Below, in pieces: positions 1 through 7,742 of a stretch of DNA of 27,577 nucleotides (its first letter is position 1; each line of letters begins with the position of its first letter). The notes under the pieces are model-generated. The model did no database searches and was not told the origin of the DNA. It saw only the letters and a list, made by a program, of their open reading frames with translations. Source of the DNA: a virus; the IMG/VR virus record IMGVR_UViG_3300007540_000081, positions 1 through 27,577 of that record; one strand, given 5' to 3'. Position numbers and translations under genes: made by a program.

Positions 1-233
1 CCAATCCAGCCTATAAATGGTTGCCACCCAGCAACGAATACGCTGCGATGGGTGGCTTCTTTTGCATTAACATCTAATTGTTTTTCTGCAAGCTTTTGTT
101 GAATGCGTTGCATAATAATTTTTTTATCTAATTTCTCTTCTTCTGATGTATGAATTGAATCTATAACCGAAGCAACTTGTTTTAAAGCTCCGTCTTTACC
201 ACCTAGTAAACCAGATAACAATCCAAATGCCAT
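1..233 (-). CDS. 3-TM holin (GTA_holin_3TM-like), C-terminus cut by window edge
   Basis: I translated this by hand because the ORF runs off the left edge. It starts at ATG 233-231 and about 77 residues are visible. The N-terminus is small and glycine-rich (MAFGLLSGLLGGKDG), followed by a charged amphipathic stretch and then THRSVFVAGWQPFIGW, which leads into the first membrane segment just where the window ends. That order is typical of the 3-TM holin family first described in gene-transfer agents, which opens the inner membrane at lysis; this is family knowledge, not shown here. Its ATG overlaps the stop of the 39-residue gene upstream (TAATG), so it is probably translationally coupled. The membrane segments themselves lie mostly outside the window. 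Confidence 0.8.
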   Translation of the reverse strand, partial: MAFGLLSGLLGGKDGALKQVASVIDSIHTSEEEKLDKKIIMQRIQQKLAEKQLDVNAKEATHRSVFVAGWQPFIGWI

Positions 234-352
234 TAAATGGCTCCGATAATAATGATTACGATTACAGCTACAATAGCCGCTTTAATCCAATCCTTCATCT
301 TCCAGTCGCTCCACTCTTTTAGGTGCGCCCATAGATCTTTTAGTAAGTTCAT
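233..352 (-). CDS. Small single-pass membrane protein (39 aa)
   Basis: This short ORF was found by reading the gap between neighbours. It encodes 39 residues: a Trp- and Lys-rich N-terminal half (MNLLKDLWAHLKEWSDW) followed by one strongly hydrophobic helix (AAIVAVIVIIIIGAI) that reaches the C-terminus. A strong Shine-Dalgarno (AAAGGAGG) sits just upstream of ATG 352. The stop overlaps the start of the 3-TM holin by one base (TAATG), so the two are probably made together. Position and shape suggest a lysis accessory (second holin, antiholin or spanin-like peptide), but no family is recognisable and this role is inference. Confidence 0.75.
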   Translation of the reverse strand: MNLLKDLWAHLKEWSDWKMKDWIKAAIVAVIVIIIIGAI

Positions 353-383
353 AGAACCTCCTTTGTTAAAGTCGAATAATATA

Positions 384-569
384 CTATTTTACGCCTTTGA
401 AAGCTACTTTTTTAATTTGCATTCGACTTGTTTGTCCTTGAGGCCCAGATCCTTTATTATCTTTTACCACAAAAGGAGAGTAAACATGCTCCGCTGTGCC
501 AGCAACTTTTCTATTAGGAAATGGGTTTTTCTGAGGAACAATAGTCATTTTTGCATTTTTAAATTTCAT
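384..569 (-). CDS. Hypothetical late protein, 61 aa
   Basis: A small basic protein (about 61 residues, rich in Lys, Gly and Pro) with no membrane segment and no motif I recognise. It lies in the late operon between the 80-aa gene and the lysis genes, and has a GAGG Shine-Dalgarno seven bases before ATG 569. The sequence is low in predicted helix and contains several turn-forming stretches (NPFPNRK, DNKGSGPQG), so it may be a small virion or scaffold-associated protein. That is only a guess from position. Confidence 0.6.
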   Translation of the reverse strand: MKFKNAKMTIVPQKNPFPNRKVAGTAEHVYSPFVVKDNKGSGPQGQTSRMQIKKVAFKGVK

Positions 570-577
570 TTTTTACC

Positions 578-820
578 TCAATGTATAGTTGGTTTATCAT
601 CATTTAATTCTTGTAAAGCATGTTCTATAAATAGTAAAGCATCCTCTTCTGCATAGCCTTTTCCGATAAACAATTGTTTTATTTTTACTATTAAAGCTTC
701 CGCCATAATAAGAGCAGCTCCTTCGTTTTTCACGTGAAAACTTACAAACTTATCTATGTGATCTAAAAATATATCGAATACTTGTTGAGGAATTACTAAT
801 TCTTTTACTGGTTGATCCAT
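578..820 (-). CDS. Hypothetical late protein, 80 aa, coupled to portal
   Basis: An acidic, mostly helical 80-residue protein of unknown function. Its ATG at 820 overlaps the portal stop codon (TAATG), and the end of the portal gene supplies a GGCGGGA Shine-Dalgarno, so translation is probably coupled to portal. Residues 1-45 include a stretch rich in Val, Phe and His (VFDIFLDHIDKFVSFHVK); the C-terminal half ends in an acidic helix. I see no signal peptide and no known motif. Genes directly after portal in related phages are often small and uncharacterised, so position does not settle the role. Confidence 0.65.
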   Translation of the reverse strand: MDQPVKELVIPQQVFDIFLDHIDKFVSFHVKNEGAALIMAEALIVKIKQLFIGKGYAEEDALLFIEHALQELNDDKPTIH

Positions 821-3198
821 TATCCCGCCTTTATAAATTTATTACCATCCTTATTCATCTTTTTTAAATTAACATTAGCTCTAAGTTGAGCAATATCTTC
901 AGATGATTCAATTCTAGCTTTATCTATAGTATCTTTTTGCTGTAGTTTTTGTTGATCAAAACCTAATTTTTGTTGATCAATTTGTAATTTAGCTTGATCA
1001 TTCATTGCTCGTTGTTGCAGTTCTTGTTGTTTTAATTGAACAATAGGGTCTGGTTGACCTTCTCCGCTCATTTCTTGTTGTAATTGTCTTACCTCTTGCA
1101 TGAACTGTGCTTCTAATTTAGCAATCTCTGATTCTTTCATATCATCTAATTTTTCCACTTGAGCTGTTTGACCCATTTGTTTCTCCGCTTGTTCTACTTG
1201 CGAAGCCACCATTTCTTTTGCTTTAAGACTTACATGTTCTAAAATGTGTTTATTTAAATCAATTCCTATTTGTGGCATTAATTGGACAATGGGAGACATA
1301 CCAAAACTAATGTGAGTTTGAATATGAGCATCATGATTTTGTCCTTCGTATGCTTCTATTTTATCTGAATCAATAAGCTTTTGATTTTCTTTTGTTGGAC
1401 TCATTGGCTCTGGTTTTTCTAACTTCATTATTTTATCAATGTCATTTACACCAAGTGCTTCATACATTCTGATGTAGGCTTCTTTTACATCATGCAGCTG
1501 TGGTGCACTTGTTGCTAATTGTAATTGTGTTTGTGCCAACTGAATTCGTTGTGACATAGAAAATATATTTGGATCAGCAACCGGGATAACATCAACTCTA
1601 TCATCAAAGTCTGATTGTTTTATACTTCTATCTCCCCCAACTACTTGATAAGGATATTCCTCTGGTAAATAACTTTGAATTACTTTTGCTAAAAGTTTAA
1701 ATTCTTTTTGCATTGAGTAATACATTCTTTTGTGAATGCTACTCATGATACGCGAACCGCGTTCTAATAGTGCAATAGTCGTTCCAACAGGAGCTCCTTG
1801 ATTTCCATCGCCAACTTGCATGTCAGCTATCTGAGCAAATCGTTGTCCTGCCTGTACAACAAATCCTAATAATTGAAATAATGTTTGTGATGGCTCCTTA
1901 TAAGGAAGAGGCATTAATCCATCGCGTATCGCGCCACCCGGTGCATCAACATCTCTAAACTCTCCAGGTTGTAATGGTGCATCATCATCTTTAATTCGTA
2001 AACCACGTGCTTTGAAACCTGCAGGTAAATTTGATAACGTTCCTGCATCAATCAATTGACGAAGAGCTTGTGTCGCTGTTCGTGATAAACCACCAATTAA
2101 ATGTATTAATCCAAAACCATAAAAACCTAATCCCGGTAAAAATTTATAGTGAACAAAGTATTGTTTCTTTTTAAATGTTTCATCACCTTCATCATAGTTT
2201 CTACGAATACATAAAATTTTTCCTGATTGTTCATCAATAGTTACAATGTAAGGAATTTTAATACCTGTTGGCTTTCCTTTATCATCTTTATTTTCAAAAC
2301 CCTCTATGTCTAAATCTACATGAAACTCCAAAAGAGTGTACATGTTTGTTTCTCCAGTTGCTTGTATTCCTTCAACTTGATTAATTTTTGATTTTATATC
2401 TGCACTTGAATATGTTCCGTCATCCGGGGACGGTGGACTAAGATCTACATCTAAGTAAAAACCTGCTACTTGTTTTTTGCGAATATCATTTTCTGATTGT
2501 TTAACCACATGTGTAATGCGATCACAAGAATCTAAATCACTTGCTGTGTAAGGAACAACAAGATCTTCGGCTGGTACAAACTTTGATACAGCACGTTCGA
2601 GCTGCCCATCGTAGTAAACTTTTTTAAAAGTAGAACCACTTAGTGGTAAATAAAATAACATCTGATCGAGCTCAGGTGTATACTCTTCCATCACACTAGT
2701 GATTTGATAATTCATAAATTCTTTAACGCGTTGTGATTGTTGATACACTTCTAATGTTTCTTTGCCCATGACACGCGTTCTGACCGGGCCACCTGAAGGC
2801 ATCATTTCTTTAAAGGCTGTCGAACTAAATTGTGTAACGGCTTCTGCTAATAAAGGATGTGTAACTCCACTTGCTCCTTGAAAAGGTTGAGATCTTTCAT
2901 CATACTTAAAACCTAATAAATCTAAACCTTTTGTATATGTTCTGGACCATTCTTCTCTAGATGTTTTATCATTTTCATATTCCTCCATTAATTCAGAAGA
3001 AATATATTGAAGATCTGAGTCTTCCATGTCTTCTGCTAGATTGTCATAAAAATCAGCGTCCGCGTCCAACGATTCGTCAGAAATGATAGTTTCTTCAGAA
3101 ACTATTTCTATATCGATTGGAGATTCATTTTCAATAGCCGTCTCTAATGTCTCACCGAGCACGGCTTCTAGTTTTTTGTCAATGTTATTTTCAGCCAT
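820..3198 (-). CDS. Portal protein (podovirus type)
   Basis: A 792-residue protein that would form the dodecameric ring at the capsid vertex through which DNA enters and leaves. The call rests on length, position directly after the large terminase, and family-typical segments: an acidic N-terminus (1-70), then a core with RSQPFQGASGVTHPLLAEAV around 100-120 and KEMMPSGGPVRTRVMG soon after, and a mid-region rich in Gly and Phe (GLGFYGFGLIHLIGG). The last roughly 150 residues are glutamine-rich coiled coil with short near-repeats (QQKLGFDQQKLQQ), matching the barrel-like extension of P22-type portals. Start is ATG 3198 with a modest AGGA upstream. The gene ends in a TAATG overlap with the 80-aa gene. 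I could not compare it with databases, but the portal call is firm. Confidence 0.92.
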   Translation of the reverse strand: MAENNIDKKLEAVLGETLETAIENESPIDIEIVSEETIISDESLDADADFYDNLAEDMEDSDLQYISSELMEEYENDKTSREEWSRTYTKGLDLLGFKYDERSQPFQGASGVTHPLLAEAVTQFSSTAFKEMMPSGGPVRTRVMGKETLEVYQQSQRVKEFMNYQITSVMEEYTPELDQMLFYLPLSGSTFKKVYYDGQLERAVSKFVPAEDLVVPYTASDLDSCDRITHVVKQSENDIRKKQVAGFYLDVDLSPPSPDDGTYSSADIKSKINQVEGIQATGETNMYTLLEFHVDLDIEGFENKDDKGKPTGIKIPYIVTIDEQSGKILCIRRNYDEGDETFKKKQYFVHYKFLPGLGFYGFGLIHLIGGLSRTATQALRQLIDAGTLSNLPAGFKARGLRIKDDDAPLQPGEFRDVDAPGGAIRDGLMPLPYKEPSQTLFQLLGFVVQAGQRFAQIADMQVGDGNQGAPVGTTIALLERGSRIMSSIHKRMYYSMQKEFKLLAKVIQSYLPEEYPYQVVGGDRSIKQSDFDDRVDVIPVADPNIFSMSQRIQLAQTQLQLATSAPQLHDVKEAYIRMYEALGVNDIDKIMKLEKPEPMSPTKENQKLIDSDKIEAYEGQNHDAHIQTHISFGMSPIVQLMPQIGIDLNKHILEHVSLKAKEMVASQVEQAEKQMGQTAQVEKLDDMKESEIAKLEAQFMQEVRQLQQEMSGEGQPDPIVQLKQQELQQRAMNDQAKLQIDQQKLGFDQQKLQQKDTIDKARIESSEDIAQLRANVNLKKMNKDGNKFIKAG

Positions 3199-3236
3199 AA
3201 CTTTTTATATCCTATTCACTAATACAAATCTAGTCC

Positions 3237-4694
3237 TTAGTAATACTCATAGGTTTTGTATTCTTTCAAAGGGTCTTGATAATCATCTTTTAACGAAAGA
3301 AAATTACCTTGTCTATAACGCATCATTGCTTGAGTCATACTATCAACAAGGTCATCATGCTCTCCATATGGAAAAGCAGCACACTCTTCAATCATCTCTT
3401 CACTAAATTTTTTCCCCTCTGGAGCCCAAACTTGTCCAGCTTCAAAAATTGGAGAAATAGAATTTACCCTTGTTAACTTATCGTTTCCTCTTGAAGGAGA
3501 ATAGCTGACAACAGGAATTCCCACTTGACGCAGCTCTTGTATCAATGGTTGTCCACTTGCTTTAGCTTCAACGATAATCGTTTCTGGTTCCCAATAATTA
3601 TACTGCTCAAGAGCAACTTTTTTTAATTCTGGAAACTCCCAACGATTTTTTATACAATCTAATAATATAATATTGTCTTTACTGAACTCTGTACGAAATA
3701 CACCCCACGTACTAATGGCACTAAAGTCTGCTGTTTCTTTTTTACTAAAGGCTGTATCATAACTTTGTATGATGTGACGCAGCTCAGGTATTTCTTCTCT
3801 TTTCCACATTTTCCACCATTCGCGTTTAATGATTGCACCTTCTTCAGAAGTTGGTTTTTGTTGGTACTGTGCTTCCCATGACATAACAGGTAAGTTTGCT
3901 TGGATTTTTTCTAACTCTTCTTTTTTCCAATACTCTGGCCAAATTGGTTTACCACTTGGAAGTATTGCTGGGAACTCTATAACTTCCCATTCATCTGCTT
4001 TTACTTCTGCTTGCTGCCTTATCAATCTCCCGGTCAAATCTCTTTCAGACCATCTTGTCATAACAACAACTATAGCTCCCCCAGGCTGAAGTCTTTGTCT
4101 TGGTCCAGATACATACCACTCAAATGCATTATCAAAACTTGTGTCTGTTATACTTTGCTCTGAATGAGGATCATCGATGATTAATAAATCTGCACCACGA
4201 CCAGTAATAGCACCACCGATACCAGCACCAAAATATTCTCCTCCATGATTTGTGTCCCATCGTCCAGATGCTTTTGAATCTGCTCGTAACTGCACTTCTT
4301 TAAAAATTCTCCTATACTGTTCATCGTTCATTAAGTTTCTCATCTTTCTACCAAACCTATATGAGAGCTCTGCTGTGTGTGTTGCTTGTATTATTTTTGT
4401 TTTTGGTTTCTTACCCATGAGCCAAGCGGGGAACAAGTACGAAGCAAACTCAGACTTAGTGTGTCTTGGTGGCATATTAACAATTAATCGTTTTAATTTA
4501 CCAGAAGCTATCTCTTCGAACTTTTTTGCTAATACATTGTGATGATAACCATTAATAAACTCTGGCCAGACTTTTTTAACAAAGTGCATAAAGCTACTTT
4601 GTGCAGCTTCATTATCATCATGCATAGCAATTGCTAGCATTAGCTTTAATTCTTCATCAGAATAGTTTTCAAAATTATTATTATTGGATACCAT
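3237..4694 (-). CDS. terL: Terminase large subunit
   Basis: A 485-residue DNA-packaging motor: N-terminal ATPase and C-terminal nuclease that cuts concatemers. Visible motifs are a Walker-A-like PPRHTKSE (75-82, the variant P-loop of this group), Walker B followed by acidic residues IIDDPHSE (172-179), the coupling motif VMTRW (211-215), and an RNase-H-like nuclease with D313 in SYDTAFSKKETADFS and a late acidic cluster EHDDLVDSM. Length is normal for the family and no key residue is missing. The start has AGGAG five bases upstream. The preceding 272-bp gap holds a terminator-like hairpin and other dyads, so this gene may be partly uncoupled from the small terminase and nuclease upstream. Confidence 0.95.
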   Translation of the reverse strand: MVSNNNNFENYSDEELKLMLAIAMHDDNEAAQSSFMHFVKKVWPEFINGYHHNVLAKKFEEIASGKLKRLIVNMPPRHTKSEFASYLFPAWLMGKKPKTKIIQATHTAELSYRFGRKMRNLMNDEQYRRIFKEVQLRADSKASGRWDTNHGGEYFGAGIGGAITGRGADLLIIDDPHSEQSITDTSFDNAFEWYVSGPRQRLQPGGAIVVVMTRWSERDLTGRLIRQQAEVKADEWEVIEFPAILPSGKPIWPEYWKKEELEKIQANLPVMSWEAQYQQKPTSEEGAIIKREWWKMWKREEIPELRHIIQSYDTAFSKKETADFSAISTWGVFRTEFSKDNIILLDCIKNRWEFPELKKVALEQYNYWEPETIIVEAKASGQPLIQELRQVGIPVVSYSPSRGNDKLTRVNSISPIFEAGQVWAPEGKKFSEEMIEECAAFPYGEHDDLVDSMTQAMMRYRQGNFLSLKDDYQDPLKEYKTYEYY

Positions 4695-4720
4695 AGGGAC
4701 TCCTAGGGCCTTTTTATACT

Positions 4721-4739
4721 AAAAAAGGGGGTACCCCCT
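4721..4739 (-). terminator. Possible minus-strand intrinsic terminator before terL
   Basis: A perfect 14-bp palindrome AGGGGGTACCCCCT (4726-4739). Read on the minus strand it forms a five-base-pair G-C stem with a GTAC loop followed directly by six T residues (4726-4721). It lies between the nuclease gene and the large terminase, so it could attenuate transcription into the structural genes. It could equally be a binding site, since the dyad is perfect. Confidence 0.5.
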
Positions 4740-4818
4740 AGAAAAATCGTTTCCATATGAAAAATTCATGGCTGAAAATTTAAAACATGGTCACAAGCAC
4801 TCTAAATAAAAAAAGGTG

Positions 4819-4855
4819 CCTGGATCCAGGTTCTCATAATCGGCTGAAAACAGCC
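4819..4855. repeat. Palindrome plus adjacent stem-loop in the nuclease-terL gap
   Basis: CCTGGATCCAGG at 4819-4830 is a perfect 12-bp palindrome. GGCTG-AAAA-CAGCC at 4842-4855 is a five-bp stem with a tetraloop, followed on the plus strand by ATTTTT. No plus-strand gene precedes it. Both lie in the 272-bp non-coding gap between the two terminase genes and are more likely protein-binding or packaging-related sites than terminators. Confidence 0.4.
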
Positions 4856-4926
4856 ATTTTTACCATTTTTTCTAAGTACCTAGCCATTAATTGTGAACAA
4901 TGGCCAATTTCTGGGGGTTTTTGGGG

Positions 4927-4958
4927 TAAGGTACGAAAATAAAAGTTATCGTGCCTTA
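4927..4958. repeat. Stem-loop downstream of nuclease gene
   Basis: Arms TAAGGTACGA (4927-4936) and TCGTGCCTTA (4949-4958) pair over ten positions with one G-T wobble and a 12-nt loop. The hairpin ends eight bases from the nuclease stop codon. It has no T run on either strand, so it is more likely an RNA 3'-end stabiliser or a site than a terminator. Confidence 0.4.
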
Positions 4959-4966
4959 TAATTGGC

Positions 4967-5386
4967 TCATTTCCTAGGTTTTTTGGTTCGTGTTTCGTGA
5001 ACCTTTAACAAATAACTAGATATAGTAGCCCAATTGTTCGCTGTTGGGGGTTCGTTTACCCCATTTAAGGCTAATTCCTTCACTTTTAACCCTTCATATA
5101 GAAAGCAACAATCTTTAAGAGGGGTGCTTTCATATTTAGGCACATAAACAATAATATAATTAAAACCTTGTTTGATATTCCACAACCTTAAATTCGTGGC
5201 TATTTGGTGGCTTGAAAGGTTTATTTTATTCCCTTTTGCAACTTTAACTTCCATTAAAATAGTATCCATTATTGACCCAATACAAAGAAGATCTGGAAAG
5301 CCATTTTGTGTTGTGGTTTCAATGCGAATGAAGTTATAAAAAGGTATATTTTTTCTTATTAATTTAATAAAATTTTTCTCTAACAA
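4967..5386 (-). CDS. PD-(D/E)xK nuclease between the terminase genes
   Basis: A 139-residue protein with a compact restriction-endonuclease-like core. Visible catalytic signature: GFPDLL (P31-D32), then MEVKVAKGNK (E46-x-K48), then SSHQ with Q61, the order and spacing seen in small VRR-NUC, Holliday-resolvase-like and Vsr-like nucleases. The N-terminal helix and C-terminal basic tail (ETRTKKPRK) would bind DNA. It sits eight bases after the small terminase gene and before the large terminase, so a role in resolving branched concatemers or assisting packaging is plausible. Substrate cannot be told from sequence. A copy of the CACGAAACAC repeat falls in its 3' codons. Confidence 0.75.
   Translation of the reverse strand: MLEKNFIKLIRKNIPFYNFIRIETTTQNGFPDLLCIGSIMDTILMEVKVAKGNKINLSSHQIATNLRLWNIKQGFNYIIVYVPKYESTPLKDCCFLYEGLKVKELALNGVNEPPTANNWATISSYLLKVHETRTKKPRK
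4985..5002 (-). repeat. CACGAAACAC-family dispersed repeat, copy A
   Basis: On the minus strand this reads GTTCACGAAACACGAACC and matches all 18 bases of the copy at 18422-18439. It lies inside the nuclease gene, read as V-H-E-T-R-T. The ends form a GTTC/GAAC dyad. Confidence 0.6.
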
Positions 5387-5393
5387 ATTATAA

Positions 5394-5930
5394 TTATTTA
5401 CTATCTTTTATATGATTATCTTGGGTTACTTCTAAAGGCTCATGATCAATAATTTTTGTTTGATCAATTACATCTATTTTTTTACTTTGAATTTCTTTTA
5501 ATCTTTTCAATAGTTCTTCTCTTGATAAGTTTTCAATTGAATTTTCTAGTCTAATTGTTGGGTCATATAAGCCCCCTACTTTTCCTCTTAATTGTTCGGC
5601 ATTTATTGAGGCTGAAAAATGTTTTTCTTCTTCGGCTTTTCTTCCTAACTCCTCAAGCCTTGACAAATGTTTATCCATTGAAACTGAATATTTATCTTTT
5701 AATTCGTTTTTCATATCTTGGATAGCCTCGGCAACTAATGGGTATTTGTTGGGGTCTTGTAATTCATAAGCCATTTTTTTTGATACTGTTTCACTATATC
5801 CAGACTTTCTGGCCGATTCTGTTGCTGATTGTTTTCCTAACAAAGTATAATTAGAAAACTCATAAACAAATCTTAATTGTTTAGGGGTTAGCTTTCTTGC
5901 TTTTCTTTTGTCTATTATCTCTTTTTTCAT
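5394..5930 (-). CDS. terS: Terminase small subunit
   Basis: A 178-residue DNA-recognition subunit of the packaging machine. Residues 13-60 carry a Terminase_2-type pattern: LTPKQLRFVYEF, then ATESARKSGYSETVSKKMAYEL, the helix-turn-helix that reads the packaging site. A charged helical oligomerisation region follows (KLEELGRKAEEE-like), then GGLYDP and an acidic/basic C-terminal tail that would contact the large subunit. It opens the late operon; the control region with the ATTACACTACT repeats lies just upstream. No clear Shine-Dalgarno precedes ATG 5930, unlike most genes here, so it may be translated from a nearly leaderless or structured mRNA. Confidence 0.88.
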   Translation of the reverse strand: MKKEIIDKRKARKLTPKQLRFVYEFSNYTLLGKQSATESARKSGYSETVSKKMAYELQDPNKYPLVAEAIQDMKNELKDKYSVSMDKHLSRLEELGRKAEEEKHFSASINAEQLRGKVGGLYDPTIRLENSIENLSREELLKRLKEIQSKKIDVIDQTKIIDHEPLEVTQDNHIKDSK

Positions 5931-6013
5931 ACTGTATTAATTCAAATAGAATTAACATTTTTCTTTTTTGGTATCTAGAAAAAAATCCTTGTTTTCTGTA
6001 AACTAATTAAAAA

Positions 6014-6180
6014 TCTATTACACTACTATTAATTTATTACACTACTTAAAAAGGGGTAGTGTATGACGATTTAAAAGAGAAAACTAATATATTTTGTTAT
6101 CTATTACACTAGTACACTTCTTTTTTAAAAAAATTATTTTTTTTTTTTTCGTCTTCAAAAGGTGCTGTAGTAGTGTATTA
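6014..6180. repeat. Iteron-like ATTACACTACT repeat cluster upstream of terS
   Basis: Five related copies lie within 167 bp: ATTACACTACT at 6018-6028 and 6036-6046, ATTACACTAGT at 6103-6113, and inverted copies GGTAGTGTAT around 6055-6064 and AGTAGTGTATTA at 6169-6180. The first two are spaced 18 bp. The 363-bp region 5931-6293 has no gene. It holds these repeats, homopolymer A/T runs near 6121-6150 and the terminator at its right end. It probably controls the late operon or serves as an origin or packaging site; the choice is open. Confidence 0.65.
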
Positions 6181-6240
6181 AAATTTTTATCATACCATGA
6201 GCTCAAAAAGCCGATTTTAAATTTTTTGTTATTAGACAAT

Positions 6241-6267
6241 AAAAAAAGGGGCTTTATAAAAAGCCCC
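6241..6267 (-). terminator. Intrinsic terminator of the leftward early operon
   Basis: On the minus strand an eight-bp stem GGGGCTTT/AAAGCCCC (6248-6255 with 6260-6267) with a four-base loop is followed by seven T residues (6247-6241). It lies 26 bases after the stop of the 141-aa gene, separating the early operon from the late control region. Confidence 0.9.
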
Positions 6268-6284
6268 ACGAAACACGAAACAAG
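6266..6284. repeat. CACGAAACAC-family dispersed repeat, copy B
   Basis: CCACGAAACACGAAACAAG, identical over 19 bases to 7379-7397. This copy is non-coding and touches the base of the terminator stem, nine bases after the last gene's stop codon. Confidence 0.65.
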
Positions 6285-6293
6285 AATAATTAT

Positions 6294-6719
6294 TTATTTA
6301 ACTTCTTCAATATCTAAAATATCAAGATCTTGGGAAACTAGTTTCATTTTATCCCCTCCTTTATCAAAAAATTCTGAAAAGGTTTTCTCTCTAGCCTCAT
6401 CCAAGTCTTGAGCCTCCACAATCTGAGAATAACTTTCATCAGTATTTATAACAACCTTAAACTTTTTCTTTTTCTCTTTTTTATTTTCTTTAAGGTTATT
6501 TAGTTCAATTAAAGTTCTATTAAAAGCCCTCACCATGTATGATAATGGCATATCTAAAAGAGATATATATTCATTCTTCGATTGCGAAAAATAAGGGGTT
6601 AAAAGTTTCCCTTCCTCATTTATATTAATGTCACAAGGATGTTTCCTTTTAGATCTTACACTTTCAATTGATAATAAGTCTTGAACATCAACAATATGAT
6701 TATTATTTTTATCTTTCAT
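6294..6719 (-). CDS. Hypothetical early protein, 141 aa (last gene of operon)
   Basis: A charged, soluble protein without a recognised family. The N-terminal half contains a run of hydrophobic and polar residues (SKNEYISLLDMPLSYMVRAF), a lysine-rich linker follows (ENKKEKKKKFKVV), and the C-terminal half has alternating acidic and hydrophobic residues ending in LDIEEVK, which could be a small alpha/beta domain. It starts at ATG 6719 behind the repeated AGAAAGGA box, which here lies inside the 3' codons of the upstream gene (11-bp overlap), and it ends just before the operon terminator. Function unknown. Confidence 0.65.
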   Translation of the reverse strand: MKDKNNNHIVDVQDLLSIESVRSKRKHPCDININEEGKLLTPYFSQSKNEYISLLDMPLSYMVRAFNRTLIELNNLKENKKEKKKKFKVVINTDESYSQIVEAQDLDEAREKTFSEFFDKGGDKMKLVSQDLDILDIEEVK

Positions 6720-6927
6720 TTTCTTTTTTCCTTTCTAAATGTTTAATTTCTTGATCTAATTTTAAAACAATAGACGAATATTTATTTGAATACTGTTTTG
6801 CTTTTTTTTCTTGAGCTTTCCAATAAAATATTTTTGAATTATATTCTATTCTTAAAGCTGTTTTTAATTCAATACTATTATTTTTATCACTATCCTTTTT
6901 TAATTGGTTTAGTGTTTCACTTTTCAT
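6709..6927 (-). CDS. Hypothetical early protein, 72 aa, coiled-coil-like
   Basis: A lysine- and glutamate-rich helical protein, probably a short coiled coil (residues 25-72). The longer reading frame starts at 6960, but ATG 6927 is chosen because the AGAAAGGAAAATATAAA box ends directly before it. The last codons (H-L-E-R-K-K-E-N-E-R) are themselves the box of the next gene. No family recognised. Confidence 0.65.
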   Translation of the reverse strand: MKSETLNQLKKDSDKNNSIELKTALRIEYNSKIFYWKAQEKKAKQYSNKYSSIVLKLDQEIKHLERKKENER

Positions 6928-6928
6928 T

Positions 6929-7114
6929 TTATATTTTCCTTTCTTCTTCTTTAAATTCAAAGCCTAATTTTTTTAATATAACTTTTCTTTGATCATTTAT
7001 TGACTTATCACCCCCAAATAGTTTAACAATCAATTTTGAAGTTTCACAAGTGGGGTACATTCTCTCAACTCCATAATCACTTTTAAAATGTACTATTAAT
7101 TTATTATTTTCCAT
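6929..7114 (-). CDS. Hypothetical early protein, 61 aa
   Basis: A small alpha/beta protein of the kind often seen in phage early regions: a beta start (LIVHFKSDYGVERMYP), a helix (ETSKLIVKLFGGDKS) and a final helix with LKKLGFEF. From memory, similar short phage proteins with a YP...L.G...LK.LGF pattern exist, but none has a function I can name. It uses the AGAAAGGAAAAAAGAAA box before ATG 7114. Its own C-terminal E-R-K-I and stop codon are formed by the next gene's box. Confidence 0.65.
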   Translation of the reverse strand: MENNKLIVHFKSDYGVERMYPTCETSKLIVKLFGGDKSINDQRKVILKKLGFEFKEEERKI

Positions 7115-7129
7115 TTTCTTTTTTCCTTT

Positions 7130-7723
7130 CTATTTAATTCTAGTTATCTCACAATTATCAGAGACAAATTTTATTGATAAGCTTTTTAAATCATCATCAT
7201 TTAAAAAGTCTATTACTTCATACATATTTTTAATTTCTCTTTTTTCCTTTATGTTATTAAGTTCAAAAAGTTTTAAAGGGTAGCCAATCCAAGAAATATT
7301 ATCATCAAATAAATTTGATTCCCCATATTCTTTTAATAAAGTTTCCTTTGAATGAATTGATATAATTTCGTCACCATTCCACGAAACACGAAACAAGGGG
7401 CATTTATATTGATTTAAATATATCTCTTCTTCAAAAGGTTTAAATTCAGAAAACCTATTTAATACTGTAAATTTAGCATTATATTCATTTTCTGGAATTG
7501 TGAACCAGAGACAATTATTCCACTCTTCCAAATCCTCAGAGTATTTTTTATCAATTAATTCAACTTCAATTTGATAATGATTGTATTTTTTATCTTCATG
7601 AATGCTTTTCACTACTCCCAACATTCCATTTAAATCAATATCATAATTAAAAACTATATGATGATAATCATCAAATTTTAAAACTTCATTAACTTTTAAA
7701 TTTCTTAAATTTAAATCATTCAT
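7130..7723 (-). CDS. Hypothetical early protein, 197 aa
   Basis: A soluble acidic protein with no recognised motif. It has a beta-rich N-terminal half (NEVLKFDDYHHIVFNYDIDL) and a central region with WFTIPENEYNAKF. The C-terminal third is helical. It is one of the larger unknowns in this operon. Start is ATG 7723 behind an AGAAAGGAAAAAATAAA box. A copy of the 19-base CACGAAACAC repeat (7379-7397) falls in frame and encodes L-F-R-V-S-W. No membrane segment, no cysteine cluster. Confidence 0.65.
   Translation of the reverse strand: MNDLNLRNLKVNEVLKFDDYHHIVFNYDIDLNGMLGVVKSIHEDKKYNHYQIEVELIDKKYSEDLEEWNNCLWFTIPENEYNAKFTVLNRFSEFKPFEEEIYLNQYKCPLFRVSWNGDEIISIHSKETLLKEYGESNLFDDNISWIGYPLKLFELNNIKEKREIKNMYEVIDFLNDDDLKSLSIKFVSDNCEITRIK
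7379..7397. repeat. CACGAAACAC-family dispersed repeat, copy C
   Basis: Identical over 19 bases to 6266-6284 but inside a coding region (197-aa gene, minus strand). The flanking bases diverge apart from G-rich sequence after it. Confidence 0.65.
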
Positions 7724-7742
7724 TTTATTTTTTCCTTTCTTA

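Noticed and set aside
237-656. 139-codon plus-strand ORF over late minus genes
   Set aside because: Antisense to a 39-aa membrane gene and two other late genes that have good start signals; the translation is low-complexity Phe/Ser.
6014-6180. CRISPR array
   Set aside because: Repeats are about 11 bp, in both orientations and unevenly spaced, and there are no cas genes.
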